64,000 nucleotides of DNA from positions 62,001 to 126,000 of the forward strand of contig CAVTFG010000013.1 of the NCBI GenBank assembly GCA_963734015.1, in the 5' to 3' direction. A program made the position numbers and the translations under genes. Below, piece by piece: positions 25,711-35,100 of the stretch. The notes beneath the pieces were generated by a model. It was not told where the DNA came from. It did not search any database and worked only from the letters and a program-made list of their open reading frames with translations. The stretch is from JALZKA01 sp963734015 (GTDB lineage: Bacteria > Actinomycetota > Thermoleophilia > Solirubrobacterales > 70-9). Numbering within the stretch: the first letter of the stretch is position 1; every line of letters begins with the position of its first letter.

Positions 25711-26698
25711 GGCTCTTGCCGTAGTGCTTCTCGTAGTAGGCGCGGTACTCGCCCGAGCGGATCGGCTCCCACCAGGCCTCGTTCGATCGATACCAGTCGA
25801 CGACCCTCTTGATCCCTTCGTCGAGCCCCACCTCGGCCTGCCAGCCGAGCGCCTCGGTCTTCTCGGAGCCCAGCGAGTAGCGGCGGTCATGGCCGAGGCG
25901 ATCGGGGATGTGCTCGATCAACGACTCGTCGCGGCCGGTGAGCTCGAGGATGGCGCGCACCACGTCGATGTTCGCGCGCTCGTCGGGACCGCCCACGTTG
26001 TAGACCTCGCCCGGCAGGCCACGGTCGAGCGCGACGTCGATCGCGGCGCCGAAATCGTCGACCCACAGCCAGTTGCGCACCTGCTGCCCGTCGCCGTAGA
26101 CCGGCAGCGCGTCGCCCGCGAGCGCGTTCAGGATGCAGAGGGGGATCAGCTTCTCGGGGTGCTGGCGCGGGCCGTAGTTGTTCGAGCCGCGAACGATCAG
26201 GGACTCGGTCCCGTAGGTGCGCTGGTAGGCGCCGACGAGCAGGTCGCCGCCCGCCTTGGACGCCGAGTACGGAGACGAGGGGTCGAGCGGCGACGCCTCG
26301 GTGAAAGAGCCGTCGTCGATCGATCCGTACACCTCGTCCGTCGAGATCTGGAGGTGCCGGATGCCGGCCCGCCGCGCCGCCTCGAGCAGGACGAACGTGC
26401 CGAAGACGTCGGTCTGGATGAACTCGCCCGGCGCCTCGATCGAGCGGTCGACGTGAGACTCGGCCGCGAAGTTGACGAGGGCGTCACACCCCTCGATCGC
26501 CTCGGCGACGACGTCGGCGTCCGCAATGTCGCCGACCACGAGCTCGCAGCGTTCCAGCCCTTCGAGGTTCTCCCTGCGGCCCGCGTAGGTGAGCTTGTCG
26601 AGCACCCGGATCTCGTCGCCCGGATTCGCTGCGAGCCGACGACGCACGTAAGCCGAGCCGATGAAGCCGGCGCCCCCGGTCACGAGCAGCCGGCTCAC
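25703..26698 (-). CDS. rmlB: dTDP-glucose 4,6-dehydratase
   Basis: A 331-residue extended SDR from GTG 26698, whose GTGA overlaps the rmlD stop. It has GGAGFIG at the N-terminus, ISTDEVYGS, the YSASK catalytic Tyr/Lys pair and RGSNNYGPRQHPEKLIP, all diagnostic of RmlB. It converts dTDP-glucose to the 4-keto-6-deoxy sugar using tightly bound NAD. Length and motifs are normal. Confidence 0.96.
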   Translation of the reverse strand: MSRLLVTGGAGFIGSAYVRRRLAANPGDEIRVLDKLTYAGRRENLEGLERCELVVGDIADADVVAEAIEGCDALVNFAAESHVDRSIEAPGEFIQTDVFGTFVLLEAARRAGIRHLQISTDEVYGSIDDGSFTEASPLDPSSPYSASKAGGDLLVGAYQRTYGTESLIVRGSNNYGPRQHPEKLIPLCILNALAGDALPVYGDGQQVRNWLWVDDFGAAIDVALDRGLPGEVYNVGGPDERANIDVVRAILELTGRDESLIEHIPDRLGHDRRYSLGSEKTEALGWQAEVGLDEGIKRVVDWYRSNEAWWEPIRSGEYRAYYEKHYGKSLG

Positions 26699-27541
26699 GC
26701 TGGGACCTTCTTCCGCTCGCGCAGATACTCCCGGAGGCCATCGCGCCATTCCGGCAGCGGGCGTGCGCCCTCCCGCTCCGACGCGAGGACGGAGAAGGGC
26801 GGTCGGGGCGCCGGGCGCGCGAGCATCTCGGTGGTGCCGGCCATGACGCGGCATTCGGATCTCGCCTGGTCGAAGATCTCCTGAGCGAAGTCAAACCACG
26901 AGCAACGCCCCGAAGCGGCCACGTGGTGGATGCCCCACTCCTCGCCCTCGGCGAGCTCGGCGAGCGCCCGCAGCCAGGTGCTTGGTGTAGGTGGGCGCGC
27001 CGACCTGGTCGGAGACCACGATCACCTCGGGCTGCTCGCCCGCGAGCCGCAGCATCGTCTCGACGAAGTTGTGCCCGTGCACCCCGTAGAGCCAGGACGA
27101 TCGGACGATGAGGTGGAACGGATTCGCGTCCGCGGTCGACGTCTCGCCCGCCCGTTTTGACCGGCCGTACGCGGAGATCGGCTCGGTGAGGTCGGACTCA
27201 ACGTAGGGGCGCCGCTGCTGCCCGCTGAAGACGTAATCGCTGGAAATGTAGATGACCTTCGCCCCCTGCTTGGCGGCCGCGGCGGCGAGCAGGCCAGCGC
27301 CCGTGTCGTTGACCAGCATCGCCGCGTCCTCGGCATCCTCGGCGCCGTCGACGTCGGTCCAGGCGGCGCAGTTGATCACCGTCTTCGGGCGAACCTCGGC
27401 GAGGACCTCCTCGCACCGCTCACCGTCGGTCACGTCAAGCTCCGCTCGCCCCGCGGGATAGACATCATGCCCGCGCAACGCACACGCTTCGACGACGTCG
27501 CGTCCCAACATTCCGCGCGCGCCCGCGACCAGCGTCCTCAC
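26695..27541 (-). CDS. rmlD: dTDP-4-dehydrorhamnose reductase (one apparent frameshift)
   Basis: From GTG 27541 (overlapping the rmlA stop as GTGA) the protein runs VAGARGMLGRDVVEA, YISSDYVFSG, YGRSKRAGE and VSDQVGAPTYTKHLA, matching RmlD. At about 26968-26976 one extra base breaks the frame. The C-terminal part (ALAELAEGEEWGIHHVAASG...) continues in another frame to a stop that overlaps rmlB. Corrected length is about 282 residues. It performs the final NADPH reduction to dTDP-L-rhamnose. The intact operon overlaps on both sides suggest the gene is functional. Confidence 0.88.
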
Positions 27542-28611
27542 GGCAACGTGATCTCCGACCGATCGCCCACGATCATGCGGAGGGTGCGCGGGAGGCCGGC
27601 GCCGCGGGTGAGCTTCACGCTGCGGCCGAGCAGACTCGCCTCCATTCGCGCCTCGAGGTCGCGCACGGTGCAATCCGCGAGCAGGATCGAGTGCTCGACC
27701 TCCGAACGCTCGATCGTCACGCCCTCGCCGACCGACGTGTAGGGCCCCACGTAAGCGTCCACGATCGTGGCGTTCGGGCCGATGATCGCCGGCCCGCGAA
27801 CCTGCGAGCGTTCGATTCGCGCGCCCGGGCCAACGGCAACCCTGCCCTCGACCCTGGACTCGACGAGCTCGCCCTCGACGCCGCCTTCGATATCCTCGAG
27901 CACGAGCCGATTGGCCTCCAGCATGTCGGCGAGCTGGCCGGTGTCCTTCCACCAGCCGCCGACCGTCCGCGACTCCACCTGCGAGCCGTTGTCGATGAGA
28001 TGCTGGATCGCGTCCGTGATCTCGAGCTCGCCACGACCCGACGGGCTGATGGAGCGCGCCGCGTCGAAGATCTTTGGCCCGAAGAGGTACACGCCCACGA
28101 GGGCCATGTCCGAGGGCGGGTCGTCGGGTTTCTCGACCAGGCGCACGATCCGCTCGCCCTCGAGCTCCGCCACGCCGTAGTGCCACGGGTCAGGCACCTG
28201 GGTGAGCAGGAGCAGGGCGTCGTGCTCGTCGTGGCGGAACGACTCCACGAGCTCCGTGATGCCGTCACGGAGCAGGTTGTCCCCCAGGTACATGGCGAAC
28301 GGGCTGCCACCGAGCGCCTCCTCGGCGGTCAGGACGGCATGCGCCAGGCCGAGTGGCGCCTCCTGTTCGACGTAGGTGATTCGTGCGCCGAACGCCGACC
28401 CGTCGCCGGCCGCTTCCCGGATCTCGGCGCCGGTCTCGGGCGCGATCACGATCACGATCTCGTCGACCCCGGCGGCGACCAGCGCCTCGATCCCGTAGAA
28501 GAGCACGGGTTTGTTGGCCACCGGCACGAGCTGCTTGGCGGACGTGTGGGTGATCGGGCGCAACCGGGTGCCGGCGCCTCCCGAGAGGATCAGGCCCTTG
28601 AGGGTCTCCAT
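27538..28611 (-). CDS. rmlA: glucose-1-phosphate thymidylyltransferase, long form
   Basis: A 357-residue protein from ATG 28611, with TAGCCT 8 bases upstream. Residues 1-235 are a nucleotidyltransferase domain (LILSGGAGTRLRPITHTSAKQL, YLGDNLL, VEKPDDPPSD). Residues about 245-357 form a left-handed beta-helix of hexapeptide repeats. This long form, 60 residues longer than E. coli RmlA, is the type found in many Actinobacteria and archaea. It makes dTDP-glucose and starts the rhamnose pathway. It is followed by rmlD, rmlB and rmlC with overlapping codons. Confidence 0.93.
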   Translation of the reverse strand: METLKGLILSGGAGTRLRPITHTSAKQLVPVANKPVLFYGIEALVAAGVDEIVIVIAPETGAEIREAAGDGSAFGARITYVEQEAPLGLAHAVLTAEEALGGSPFAMYLGDNLLRDGITELVESFRHDEHDALLLLTQVPDPWHYGVAELEGERIVRLVEKPDDPPSDMALVGVYLFGPKIFDAARSISPSGRGELEITDAIQHLIDNGSQVESRTVGGWWKDTGQLADMLEANRLVLEDIEGGVEGELVESRVEGRVAVGPGARIERSQVRGPAIIGPNATIVDAYVGPYTSVGEGVTIERSEVEHSILLADCTVRDLEARMEASLLGRSVKLTRGAGLPRTLRMIVGDRSEITLP

Positions 28612-28657
28612 CGGCCGGGAGGCTACTCGCCGCGTGGAGCGCCGGGTGCGATTCCGT

Positions 28658-29158
28658 CTAATACGTGCCGCCGAGCTTCCGGTGGTCCCAGGTGGCGATT
28701 CGCTTCGCCTCAAAGCGGATCGCAACCCGCTTGGCCGCCTGGGCCTGCAGCGCCGCGGCGGCGTCGCCCTCGATCGACTCGATCCCCTCGCTGTAGGCGA
28801 CGGTCAGCTCCTTGCCGAACCCGAGGACGAGTTCGGGGTCACGGATGAGCTCGGCCTCGGCCTCGATCTGGACGCCGCGCAGCTCCAGGTACTCCTCGCC
28901 GGTCTCGATCAGCAGGGTCGCCCTGGGGTCGCGTTCCAGGTTGCGGGCCTTCTGCGACTTCGCATAGGTCCAGCACCAGAGCTCGCGCGGCGGCCCCTCG
29001 GGCGGGGAGTCGCCCTCCGGCTCGCGCAGGGTGAACCACATCGGCATCGAATGGGGCCAGCCCCGCGGCCCGATCGTCGAGACGATCACGATTCGGGCGG
29101 ACTCGAGGAGCTCGAGCTGCTCGTCGCGGTCGAGGGTGATCTGTCCACGGCGGCTCAC
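28658..29158 (-). CDS. PPOX/FMN- or F420-binding split-barrel protein
   Basis: A 166-residue split-barrel protein. VIVSTIGPRGWPHSMPMWFT and SQKARNLERDPRATLLIE match the pyridoxamine-5'-phosphate-oxidase-like superfamily, in the subgroup that binds FMN or F420 in Actinobacteria. The substrate is unknown. Its ATG overlaps the acylase stop by 4 bases, so it is translationally coupled. The rmlA gene begins 46 bases downstream. Confidence 0.82.
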   Translation of the reverse strand: MSRRGQITLDRDEQLELLESARIVIVSTIGPRGWPHSMPMWFTLREPEGDSPPEGPPRELWCWTYAKSQKARNLERDPRATLLIETGEEYLELRGVQIEAEAELIRDPELVLGFGKELTVAYSEGIESIEGDAAAALQAQAAKRVAIRFEAKRIATWDHRKLGGTY

Positions 29159-31527
29159 GCGCCCGATTCCAGCCGCAGCGTCTTCCAGGGGCCCTCGCCG
29201 GCGGAAGGCTGCATCAGACCGTCGCGCCAGCGCGGCTGAAGGTCGTCGTAGTTGGAGCTACCGGGATGCCCGGAGTTCCCCGTGAACTGCTGCCAACGGG
29301 AGCCCTCGGGCTCGGAGAGGTCGGCGACCATCCGCCAGCACGGCGCCCAGATCGCCTCGTAGGGATCGTTCGGGTCCCAGCCCACCTGGCAGACCGTCTC
29401 CTGCCCGCCGCCGACCTCGAGCGAGCGGTTGAGGAGCCAGCCGAGAGCCGGGTTCGCCGCCCCGAGCGCGTGCGGGAAATGGAGCTCGTGGACGCGGCCC
29501 CAGCGCCAATCCGCCGGGTCGTCCCCGAAGCGATGCGCCAGGTCGGTCAGGGCGCCGCGCAGCGAGTCGAGCGCCAGCCCTTCCCAGGAGCGGCCGATCA
29601 GCTCCTCGTCGCCCTCCTCCCAGAGGGCAAGCATGTGCGCCTGCCAGCGCCACGGCGAAGAGACGTGCGCCATGAATCCGTTGTGGGCGCGGTCCAGCCA
29701 CCGCTCCGCCAGATCGCGGTCGCCGATCACGGCGCGGGCGAGCTCGCGGGCGAAGCGGAGCGTGAAGGCCTGGTAGATGCTCGCGGCGATCGAGTCGCGG
29801 TCCATCAACCCGTCCCAGCTGCGGAGACGTTCGATCGCGCTCGTCTCGGTCTGGTCGCGGGGCCGCAGCCGCGAGAGCCGGTGCGCCGTCTCCAGGCCGG
29901 GCAGGGAGCGCATGTCGGTCTGCATACGGGCGAACGTGTCGAGGTCGTGGACCTCCTCCGCCCCGAGCATCTGCTCGATCCGGGTCGCGCGGAAGCCGTC
30001 GAAGTAGTCGCTGGTGATGTGGTGTTCGAACCCCTCGGGCTCGATCCGGTTGTTCGCGGTCACGACGTAGCCGCTCTCCGGGTCCGTGACCTCCGGCATC
30101 TCGTCGTACGGGATCCAGTCCCCCCACTCGTCCTCGCCGGTCCAGCCACATCGGGGCAGGTCGGGCGAGCCGCCGTTGCGCGTCGGGACGCGGCCGACGG
30201 TCTTGTAGCCGATCGAGCCCTGCGAGTCGGCCCAGACGAGGCTGGAGACCGGGGTCGCGTGAGCCTCCATCAGGTCGACCAGCTCGGGGCCCGAGCGCAC
30301 GTCCAGCACCGCCGTGTTCGCGCGCGAGATCGCCGGCTGCGAGCGCGACATCCACGCCAGCGCGAGCGGCTCGGATTCGTCCGCCCGCAGCGCCTCGTTC
30401 ACGATCGGGCCGTGGTGGGTCTCGCGAGCTTCCAGCTTCACCGCGTCGTGGCCGCGGACATCGATCTCCTCCTCGAAGGCCACGAGGTCGCGCCACTCAC
30501 CGTCGAACATGTAGCGCTCGCCCTCGACCCGCTCGACGAACAGGTCCATCACGTCCGCCATCGCGTTCGTGAGCGTCCAGGCCACGTCGTTGTTGTGGCC
30601 GAACGCGATCCCGAGCGTGCCCGGCAGCGACGCGCCCCGGCAGAACCGGTCGCCCAGACGGAAGGCCATCTGGTAGGTGATGCCGGGCATCGTCGGCGAC
30701 AGGTGCGGGTCCCCTGCAATCAGCGCGCCCTCCGTGGCCGAGCGCGACGGCGCCACGGCCCAGTTGTTCGAGCCCGTTGCCTCGACCGACATCCCCAGGA
30801 ACCGGCGGATCGAGTCCACTCGCTCGGCCAGCTCGGTGCCGGCACCGGCGGGGATCCCCGGCGTCAAGACGAGCGGATTGTCCGGCGGGTAGCCGGGATC
30901 GAGCTTCGCCGCCAGCTCCGGGCCGACCTCGCGCGCCAGGTCCGCGCGAAGGAGCTCGCGCTCCCAATTGGTCGAGAGCCCGAACGAGAGGAGCTTCTGC
31001 ATGGCCAGGGAATCGGCGGCGGTCCACGGCCGGAACTCGAGCCGCAGCAGCTGCAGCTCCAGAGGGGGCGCCGGGGCGGCCTCCGCCGCGGCGTTGACCC
31101 CGGCGGCCATCGCCTGGAGGTCGGCTCGCAGCTCCTGATCGACCTCCGCCGCCTCGCGGAGCCCCGCGCGGCGCAGGCCGAGCGTTCGCATGAACCGGTC
31201 CGACGGAAGCCCGGCCGGTCCCGCGATCTCGGAGAGCCGGCCGTCCGCGACGCGTCGATAGAGGTCCAGCTGCCAGAGCCGGTCCTGGCCCTGGCAGAAG
31301 CCCTGCGCGAACCACAGGTCGTGCCGGGTCTGGGCCGTGATGTGGGGCACCCCCCAACGGTCGCGGCGGATCTCGATCACCCCGTCGAGGCCCGCGAGCC
31401 GGATCGTGCCCTCGGTGCGCGGGCGGGGGCGCCGCAGGAGCTGCCACCAGAGCCCGGCGGCCGTCGTCGTGGCCAGACCCCCGAACAGGGCCGACGCGAT
31501 TCCGGCCTTGCGGACGAGCCCGTTCAC
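29155..31527 (-). CDS. penicillin acylase-family Ntn hydrolase
   Basis: A 790-residue precursor with an N-terminal signal or membrane anchor (about 8-30, ASALFGGLATTTAAGLWW). After an alpha-chain region, Ser253 in ATGSNNWAVAPS is the expected autocatalytic cleavage point and N-terminal nucleophile of the beta chain. GDPHLSPTMPGITYQ follows as in the family. Members hydrolyse penicillin amides, acyl-homoserine lactones or other acyl amides, so the substrate is open. It is exported or surface-bound. The gene is coupled to the MBL gene upstream and the PPOX gene downstream by ATGA overlaps. Confidence 0.9.
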   Translation of the reverse strand: MNGLVRKAGIASALFGGLATTTAAGLWWQLLRRPRPRTEGTIRLAGLDGVIEIRRDRWGVPHITAQTRHDLWFAQGFCQGQDRLWQLDLYRRVADGRLSEIAGPAGLPSDRFMRTLGLRRAGLREAAEVDQELRADLQAMAAGVNAAAEAAPAPPLELQLLRLEFRPWTAADSLAMQKLLSFGLSTNWERELLRADLAREVGPELAAKLDPGYPPDNPLVLTPGIPAGAGTELAERVDSIRRFLGMSVEATGSNNWAVAPSRSATEGALIAGDPHLSPTMPGITYQMAFRLGDRFCRGASLPGTLGIAFGHNNDVAWTLTNAMADVMDLFVERVEGERYMFDGEWRDLVAFEEEIDVRGHDAVKLEARETHHGPIVNEALRADESEPLALAWMSRSQPAISRANTAVLDVRSGPELVDLMEAHATPVSSLVWADSQGSIGYKTVGRVPTRNGGSPDLPRCGWTGEDEWGDWIPYDEMPEVTDPESGYVVTANNRIEPEGFEHHITSDYFDGFRATRIEQMLGAEEVHDLDTFARMQTDMRSLPGLETAHRLSRLRPRDQTETSAIERLRSWDGLMDRDSIAASIYQAFTLRFARELARAVIGDRDLAERWLDRAHNGFMAHVSSPWRWQAHMLALWEEGDEELIGRSWEGLALDSLRGALTDLAHRFGDDPADWRWGRVHELHFPHALGAANPALGWLLNRSLEVGGGQETVCQVGWDPNDPYEAIWAPCWRMVADLSEPEGSRWQQFTGNSGHPGSSNYDDLQPRWRDGLMQPSAGEGPWKTLRLESGA

Positions 31528-32330
31528 GGCTCGAGCTGTGACGCCGCCAGGCGCCCCTCCGCTTCGAGCTTCTCCAGATGAGCTTCCATCGCCATCGCTG
31601 CCGCCGGTCGCAGGATCTCAGGTACGTCGTCCCAGGCGGCGTCCAGCAGGCTTGTGCGCGAGCGCTCGCCTGCGTCGAGTGCCGCGACCAGCCGGGCCTC
31701 ACGCTCCTCCCGGTGGGCGATGTACTCGTCGATCTTGGCCGACGGGTCACCGATCAACGGCCCGTGGCCGGGCGCCAGCAGGCTCACATCAAGCTCACGA
31801 ACCCGCCGTAGCGACTCCATGTAATCCACGAGCGAGCCGCCGAAGGCCCCAGGCGGCACGATGCTCGACCCCTCGCCCAGGATCAGGTCGCCGCAGAAGC
31901 ACACGTCCCCCCACACGAACACCACGTGGTCGCGTGCATGCCCGGGCGTCGGCACCACCACCAGCGGCCCGACCCGCGAACGTCGTGTTGCCGGACATGT
32001 GTCGCGGTTTCCCGACGCTCGCGGCGAGCGGCTCGATCTGCATCAGTTCGGCCGGTACGGCCCGAACAGCGCGGCGGTCTCGTCGCCCTCACTGACTTCT
32101 CCCCACAGAAGCGGCGCGCCCAACGCCTGAACTCCCGCCGAATGGTCGGAGTGGGAATGGGTCAGCACCGCTCCCTCGATCCCGCCGCGCTCCTCCCCCT
32201 CGGCGCGAACCGCATCCAGATGCCCAGCGTCATCCGGGCCCGGATCAACCACATAGGCCGGGTCCCGCCCGACCACATAGGTGTTGGTCCCGCCGAGCGT
32301 CATCGGCCCCGGGTTCGGCGCGACGATCAG
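31524..32330 (-). CDS. metallo-beta-lactamase-fold hydrolase (two apparent compensating indels)
   Basis: The N-terminal part has APNPGPMTLGGTNTYVVG and the zinc motif THSHSDHSAG. The C-terminal part has VPTPGHARDHVVFVWGD, CGDLILGEGSS and APGHGPLIGDP. This is the LACTB2/glyoxalase II-like group. Between them, one base appears lost near 32068-32076 and one gained near 31972-31978. The middle 25 residues (AELMQIEPLAASVGKPRHM...) read in a third frame with strong GC3. Without this correction the frame meets a TGA at 32043-32045. The start is uncertain: CTG at 32330 fits the family N-terminus, while ATG 32303 would cut into the conserved region. Confidence 0.75.
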
Positions 32331-32337
32331 CGCGAAG

Positions 32338-34395
32338 TCAGGAAGAGACGGCAGCGAGGACCGCCTCGCGCGCGTCGTCCGGTTCGAGGGCGACCAGATC
32401 GCCGGCGCCCTTGAGGATCTCGCGAACCAACCAGTCCGTCGACCCGTACGGGACCTCGACGACCACCGCGCCGTCGGATAGCTCCTCGACCACCGTGCGC
32501 TCCTCGCGCAGCCAGCGCGCCCGCTCCGGCGCGACCCAGACCCGCGCGACGCCGGCACTCGCGACCTCGCCGTGTACGAGCCATTCCTGCTCGGCGAGGC
32601 GCTCGTCGATGCCCTCCCGCGGCTCGAACTCCTCGTCGGTCATCCGCGCCTCCTTCATCCGATCGAGCCGGAAGTGGCGGGTGTCCGAGCGGCCGACGTC
32701 GTAGCAGCCGAGGTACCAGCCCTCGGGGCCGTTGACCAGCTGGTACGGCTCGACCTCGCGCTTGACGAACTCGTCCTCGTTCTCCTTGTAGTAGTGGAGC
32801 TCGAGGATCCGGTGGAGGTGGATCGCCTCGTTCACGGTCCGGACCACGTGCGAGTCGTCCCGCCCGGGAGCGATCTCGAGTCCCTCCTGCGAGGGGTCGT
32901 GGCCGAGGGCGCCAACGATCTTCCCCCGCGCCGTGGCAAGCCCGGCCTGCGGGAGATGGTCGCCGAACAGGTCGATCGCGGCGACGAGCGCCTTGGCCTC
33001 CAGCGGCAGCAGCCGCGCGGGGCGCGCGAAGTTGTCCCCGTAGGTGTCCGGGTCGACCTCGATCTCGTCGCCGACGATCTCCGCGTAGAGCACGTAGGTG
33101 CCGCCGCCGAAGTTGACGACGTTCAGAACGTCGATGTCCTCGCGAAGCTCGTCCGCGGAGATGTTGAGCTCGCGCCGCACCTGGTCGACGGGCAGCGTGT
33201 CCTCCTCCCGGGCGGCGCCGATGAGAAGTCCCGCGAGCGTCACCAGCCGGGCGAATCGCTCCGGGCGGATCACGGACTCGGAGCGGCCGCGGCTGCCGTT
33301 CGAGCGCGCCGGGCGCCCGTCGGCTTCGAGGACCGGACGGGCGACCGTCGAGGCGACGTCGAACTGGCCCCGGTGACGGTCGCGCAGCAGGTCGAGGCGC
33401 TCGGCCGCCTCGCCCGCGGCCTCCTTGGGCGCGATCAGCTGCGCGTTCTCGCGCCAGCTCAGGACCCAGGAGATCATCTGGCGGATCGAGGCGTACTCGG
33501 TCTCGTAGACCATGCCGCGTCCCTTGACGCCGTCTGCCTTCGTGACCTTGCGGAGCGTGCCGTACTTGCCGAAGTCCCGCTCGACCAGCCAGGCGATCCG
33601 CTCGCGGACGAACACCTGGGCGGTTCCCTCGAGGGTGCCCATCTGCCATTCGGCCCGCGAGGCGTAGTCGCGGCGGTCGAAGTCCTCCGGGGGCGAGAAG
33701 TCGTGCTCGGCCTTGCTCGCGTACGAGACCTTGCCCTTGATCCGGGAGAGCCTGAAGACGCGGACCGCGTCCCGCTCGTGCGAGTGCGCGATCAAATAGA
33801 ACTGCCCGTCGCGGAAGACGAGGTGGTACGGGTTGACCTTGCGGTCGGAGACCTCGTCGCGCTGCATCGTGTAGTAGCTGAACTCGATCGTCTTGCGGCG
33901 CGAGATCGCGGTCTCGATCTTCGCCAGGCGCTGCGAGAGCTCGCGACCGCCGCCATTCGTGGAGAGCCGCACGTCGATCGGGACCGGCTCGCCCTCGTTC
34001 AGTGGGCTCGAGCGCCCCCATGAGACCTGCTGGAGCGCCAGCCGGAGCGGCTCGGCATAGGCGAACTCGCCGTCGAGGAGGCCGAGCGCCGTCCGCAGCG
34101 CCGCGAGCTCGCCGTCGGTGAACTCGATCGCCGGCAGGTAGTAGTTCTCCGGCGGCAGCGCGTAGAGCTCTGCCTCGAAGAACCCCTCGGCCGGCTTGTC
34201 GACCTGGAGCGAGATGCCGAGGCTGTCCAGCTCCGCGCGGTCCGCGTAAAAGCGGCGCGCGAACGCGTCCTCGTTCATTGAGCTGTACCCCTCGACCTCG
34301 CGCTTGATCTCCAGCGCCGAGACGGGGCGCCGGTTGGCCATCAAGAACGAGATCAACGAGAGCTGTCGAATCAGCTTCTCAGTGTCCTTGGCCAT
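32338..34395 (-). CDS. pafBC: fused PafB-PafC-type WYL-domain transcription activator
   Basis: This 685-residue protein contains two complete HTH-WYL-WCX units in tandem: residues about 1-340 starting MAKDTEKLIRQLSLISFLMA, and 355-685 starting RPERFARLVTLAGLLIG. In mycobacteria PafB and PafC are separate genes forming a heterodimer that switches on the SOS-independent DNA-damage response; fused forms occur in other Actinobacteria. No pafA or proteasome genes are nearby. A TATCCT box lies 9 bases before the ATG. The upstream region also holds a 20-base-spaced direct repeat. It heads the long minus-strand run to rmlC. Confidence 0.88.
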   Translation of the reverse strand: MAKDTEKLIRQLSLISFLMANRRPVSALEIKREVEGYSSMNEDAFARRFYADRAELDSLGISLQVDKPAEGFFEAELYALPPENYYLPAIEFTDGELAALRTALGLLDGEFAYAEPLRLALQQVSWGRSSPLNEGEPVPIDVRLSTNGGGRELSQRLAKIETAISRRKTIEFSYYTMQRDEVSDRKVNPYHLVFRDGQFYLIAHSHERDAVRVFRLSRIKGKVSYASKAEHDFSPPEDFDRRDYASRAEWQMGTLEGTAQVFVRERIAWLVERDFGKYGTLRKVTKADGVKGRGMVYETEYASIRQMISWVLSWRENAQLIAPKEAAGEAAERLDLLRDRHRGQFDVASTVARPVLEADGRPARSNGSRGRSESVIRPERFARLVTLAGLLIGAAREEDTLPVDQVRRELNISADELREDIDVLNVVNFGGGTYVLYAEIVGDEIEVDPDTYGDNFARPARLLPLEAKALVAAIDLFGDHLPQAGLATARGKIVGALGHDPSQEGLEIAPGRDDSHVVRTVNEAIHLHRILELHYYKENEDEFVKREVEPYQLVNGPEGWYLGCYDVGRSDTRHFRLDRMKEARMTDEEFEPREGIDERLAEQEWLVHGEVASAGVARVWVAPERARWLREERTVVEELSDGAVVVEVPYGSTDWLVREILKGAGDLVALEPDDAREAVLAAVSS

Positions 34396-34420
34396 CCGCG
34401 ACGCAGGATATTGAGGGAGG

Positions 34421-34456
34421 TGTGCCCGGATTGAGCGCAGTGTGCCTGGACTGAGG
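34421..34456. repeat. 20-bp-spaced direct repeat upstream of pafBC
   Basis: TGTGCCCGGATTGAGC (34421-34436) is repeated as TGTGCCTGGACTGAGG (34441-34456), 13 of 16 identical with a 20-base period. That period is two helical turns, as expected for tandem protein sites on one DNA face. It lies between pafBC and the divergent small membrane-protein gene. Confidence 0.5.
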
Positions 34457-34524
34457 GGTCGTGCCGCAAACTGCGCGTAAAACGCTGCCGAGTCATCTAA
34501 GCTGTCCGCGCTCAGGGGACGAAG

Positions 34525-34830
34525 TTGATCGGCGCGGGGACAATCATCAATCCGATCATCAAGATCGTGACCACGGTCGTGATCCTCGGGGCCATCTACC
34601 TCTTCTTCGTGAAGCCCGCCCTCGATACGACGAACAACGCGTTCGACCAGTTCGGGCTCGACGGCCTGTCCGAAACGTTCGACGACCTGCCGACCGACAT
34701 CCAGGATCAGGTCGATGAAGCCCTGGAAGGGACCGAGAGGGCCGACGCGTCGAGGCTCGGGGACTGCATCACCAGGGCCCAGCCCAACACGGCGAAGATC
34801 CAGCGCTGCGTCGACCGGTTCTCGCCGTAA
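34525..34830 (+). CDS. small single-pass membrane protein
   Basis: A 101-residue protein beginning at TTG 34525, with CAGGGGAC as a possible ribosome-binding site. Residues about 8-28 (INPIIKIVTTVVILGAIYLF) form one membrane helix. The rest is acidic, with a Cys pair in DCITRAQPNTAKIQRC that could form a disulfide if outside the membrane. I do not recognise the family. It is divergent from pafBC and followed by the acidic protein gene 39 bases later. Confidence 0.6.
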   Translation: MIGAGTIINPIIKIVTTVVILGAIYLFFVKPALDTTNNAFDQFGLDGLSETFDDLPTDIQDQVDEALEGTERADASRLGDCITRAQPNTAKIQRCVDRFSP

Positions 34831-34869
34831 CGACGATTGGCCCGGGTTCGCGTGGGGTAGGTCCTTCGC

Positions 34870-35097
34870 ATGGAAGAGCAGGAGGGCACTCAGGACGATG
34901 CACAACGCGAGGTCGACGAACGAATCGAGGAGCTGACCCGCGAGGGCGAGGAGATGGAGGATCGCCTCGAGCAAGCGGGCAGCGACGCCGAGGACATCGA
35001 CGTGCCGGATCCGGATGAGGCGTCCGGCGGGGGAATCGGCGTGAGCGAGCTGACCAGCGACGAGGACGACGAAACCGGCGAGGACGCCGGCGGCTGA
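34870..35097 (+). CDS. small, strongly acidic protein
   Basis: A 75-residue protein from ATG 34870. About 35 of 75 residues are Asp or Glu. The first 40 residues (DEVDERIEEL-like heptads) are predicted helical, possibly coiled coil; the rest is disordered. No known domain is seen. It could be a chaperone-like or charge-buffer protein, but this is a guess. It ends 3 bases before the stop of the convergent YhaM-like gene. Confidence 0.55.
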   Translation: MEEQEGTQDDAQREVDERIEELTREGEEMEDRLEQAGSDAEDIDVPDPDEASGGGIGVSELTSDEDDETGEDAGG

Positions 35098-35100
35098 GTC

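Noticed and set aside
32043..32045. In-frame TGA within the MBL hydrolase, considered as selenocysteine or readthrough
   Set aside because: The codons after the TGA have poor GC3 and no MBL similarity, while a second frame reads a natural sequence. Two compensating single-base indels explain it better, and no SECIS-like hairpin is evident.
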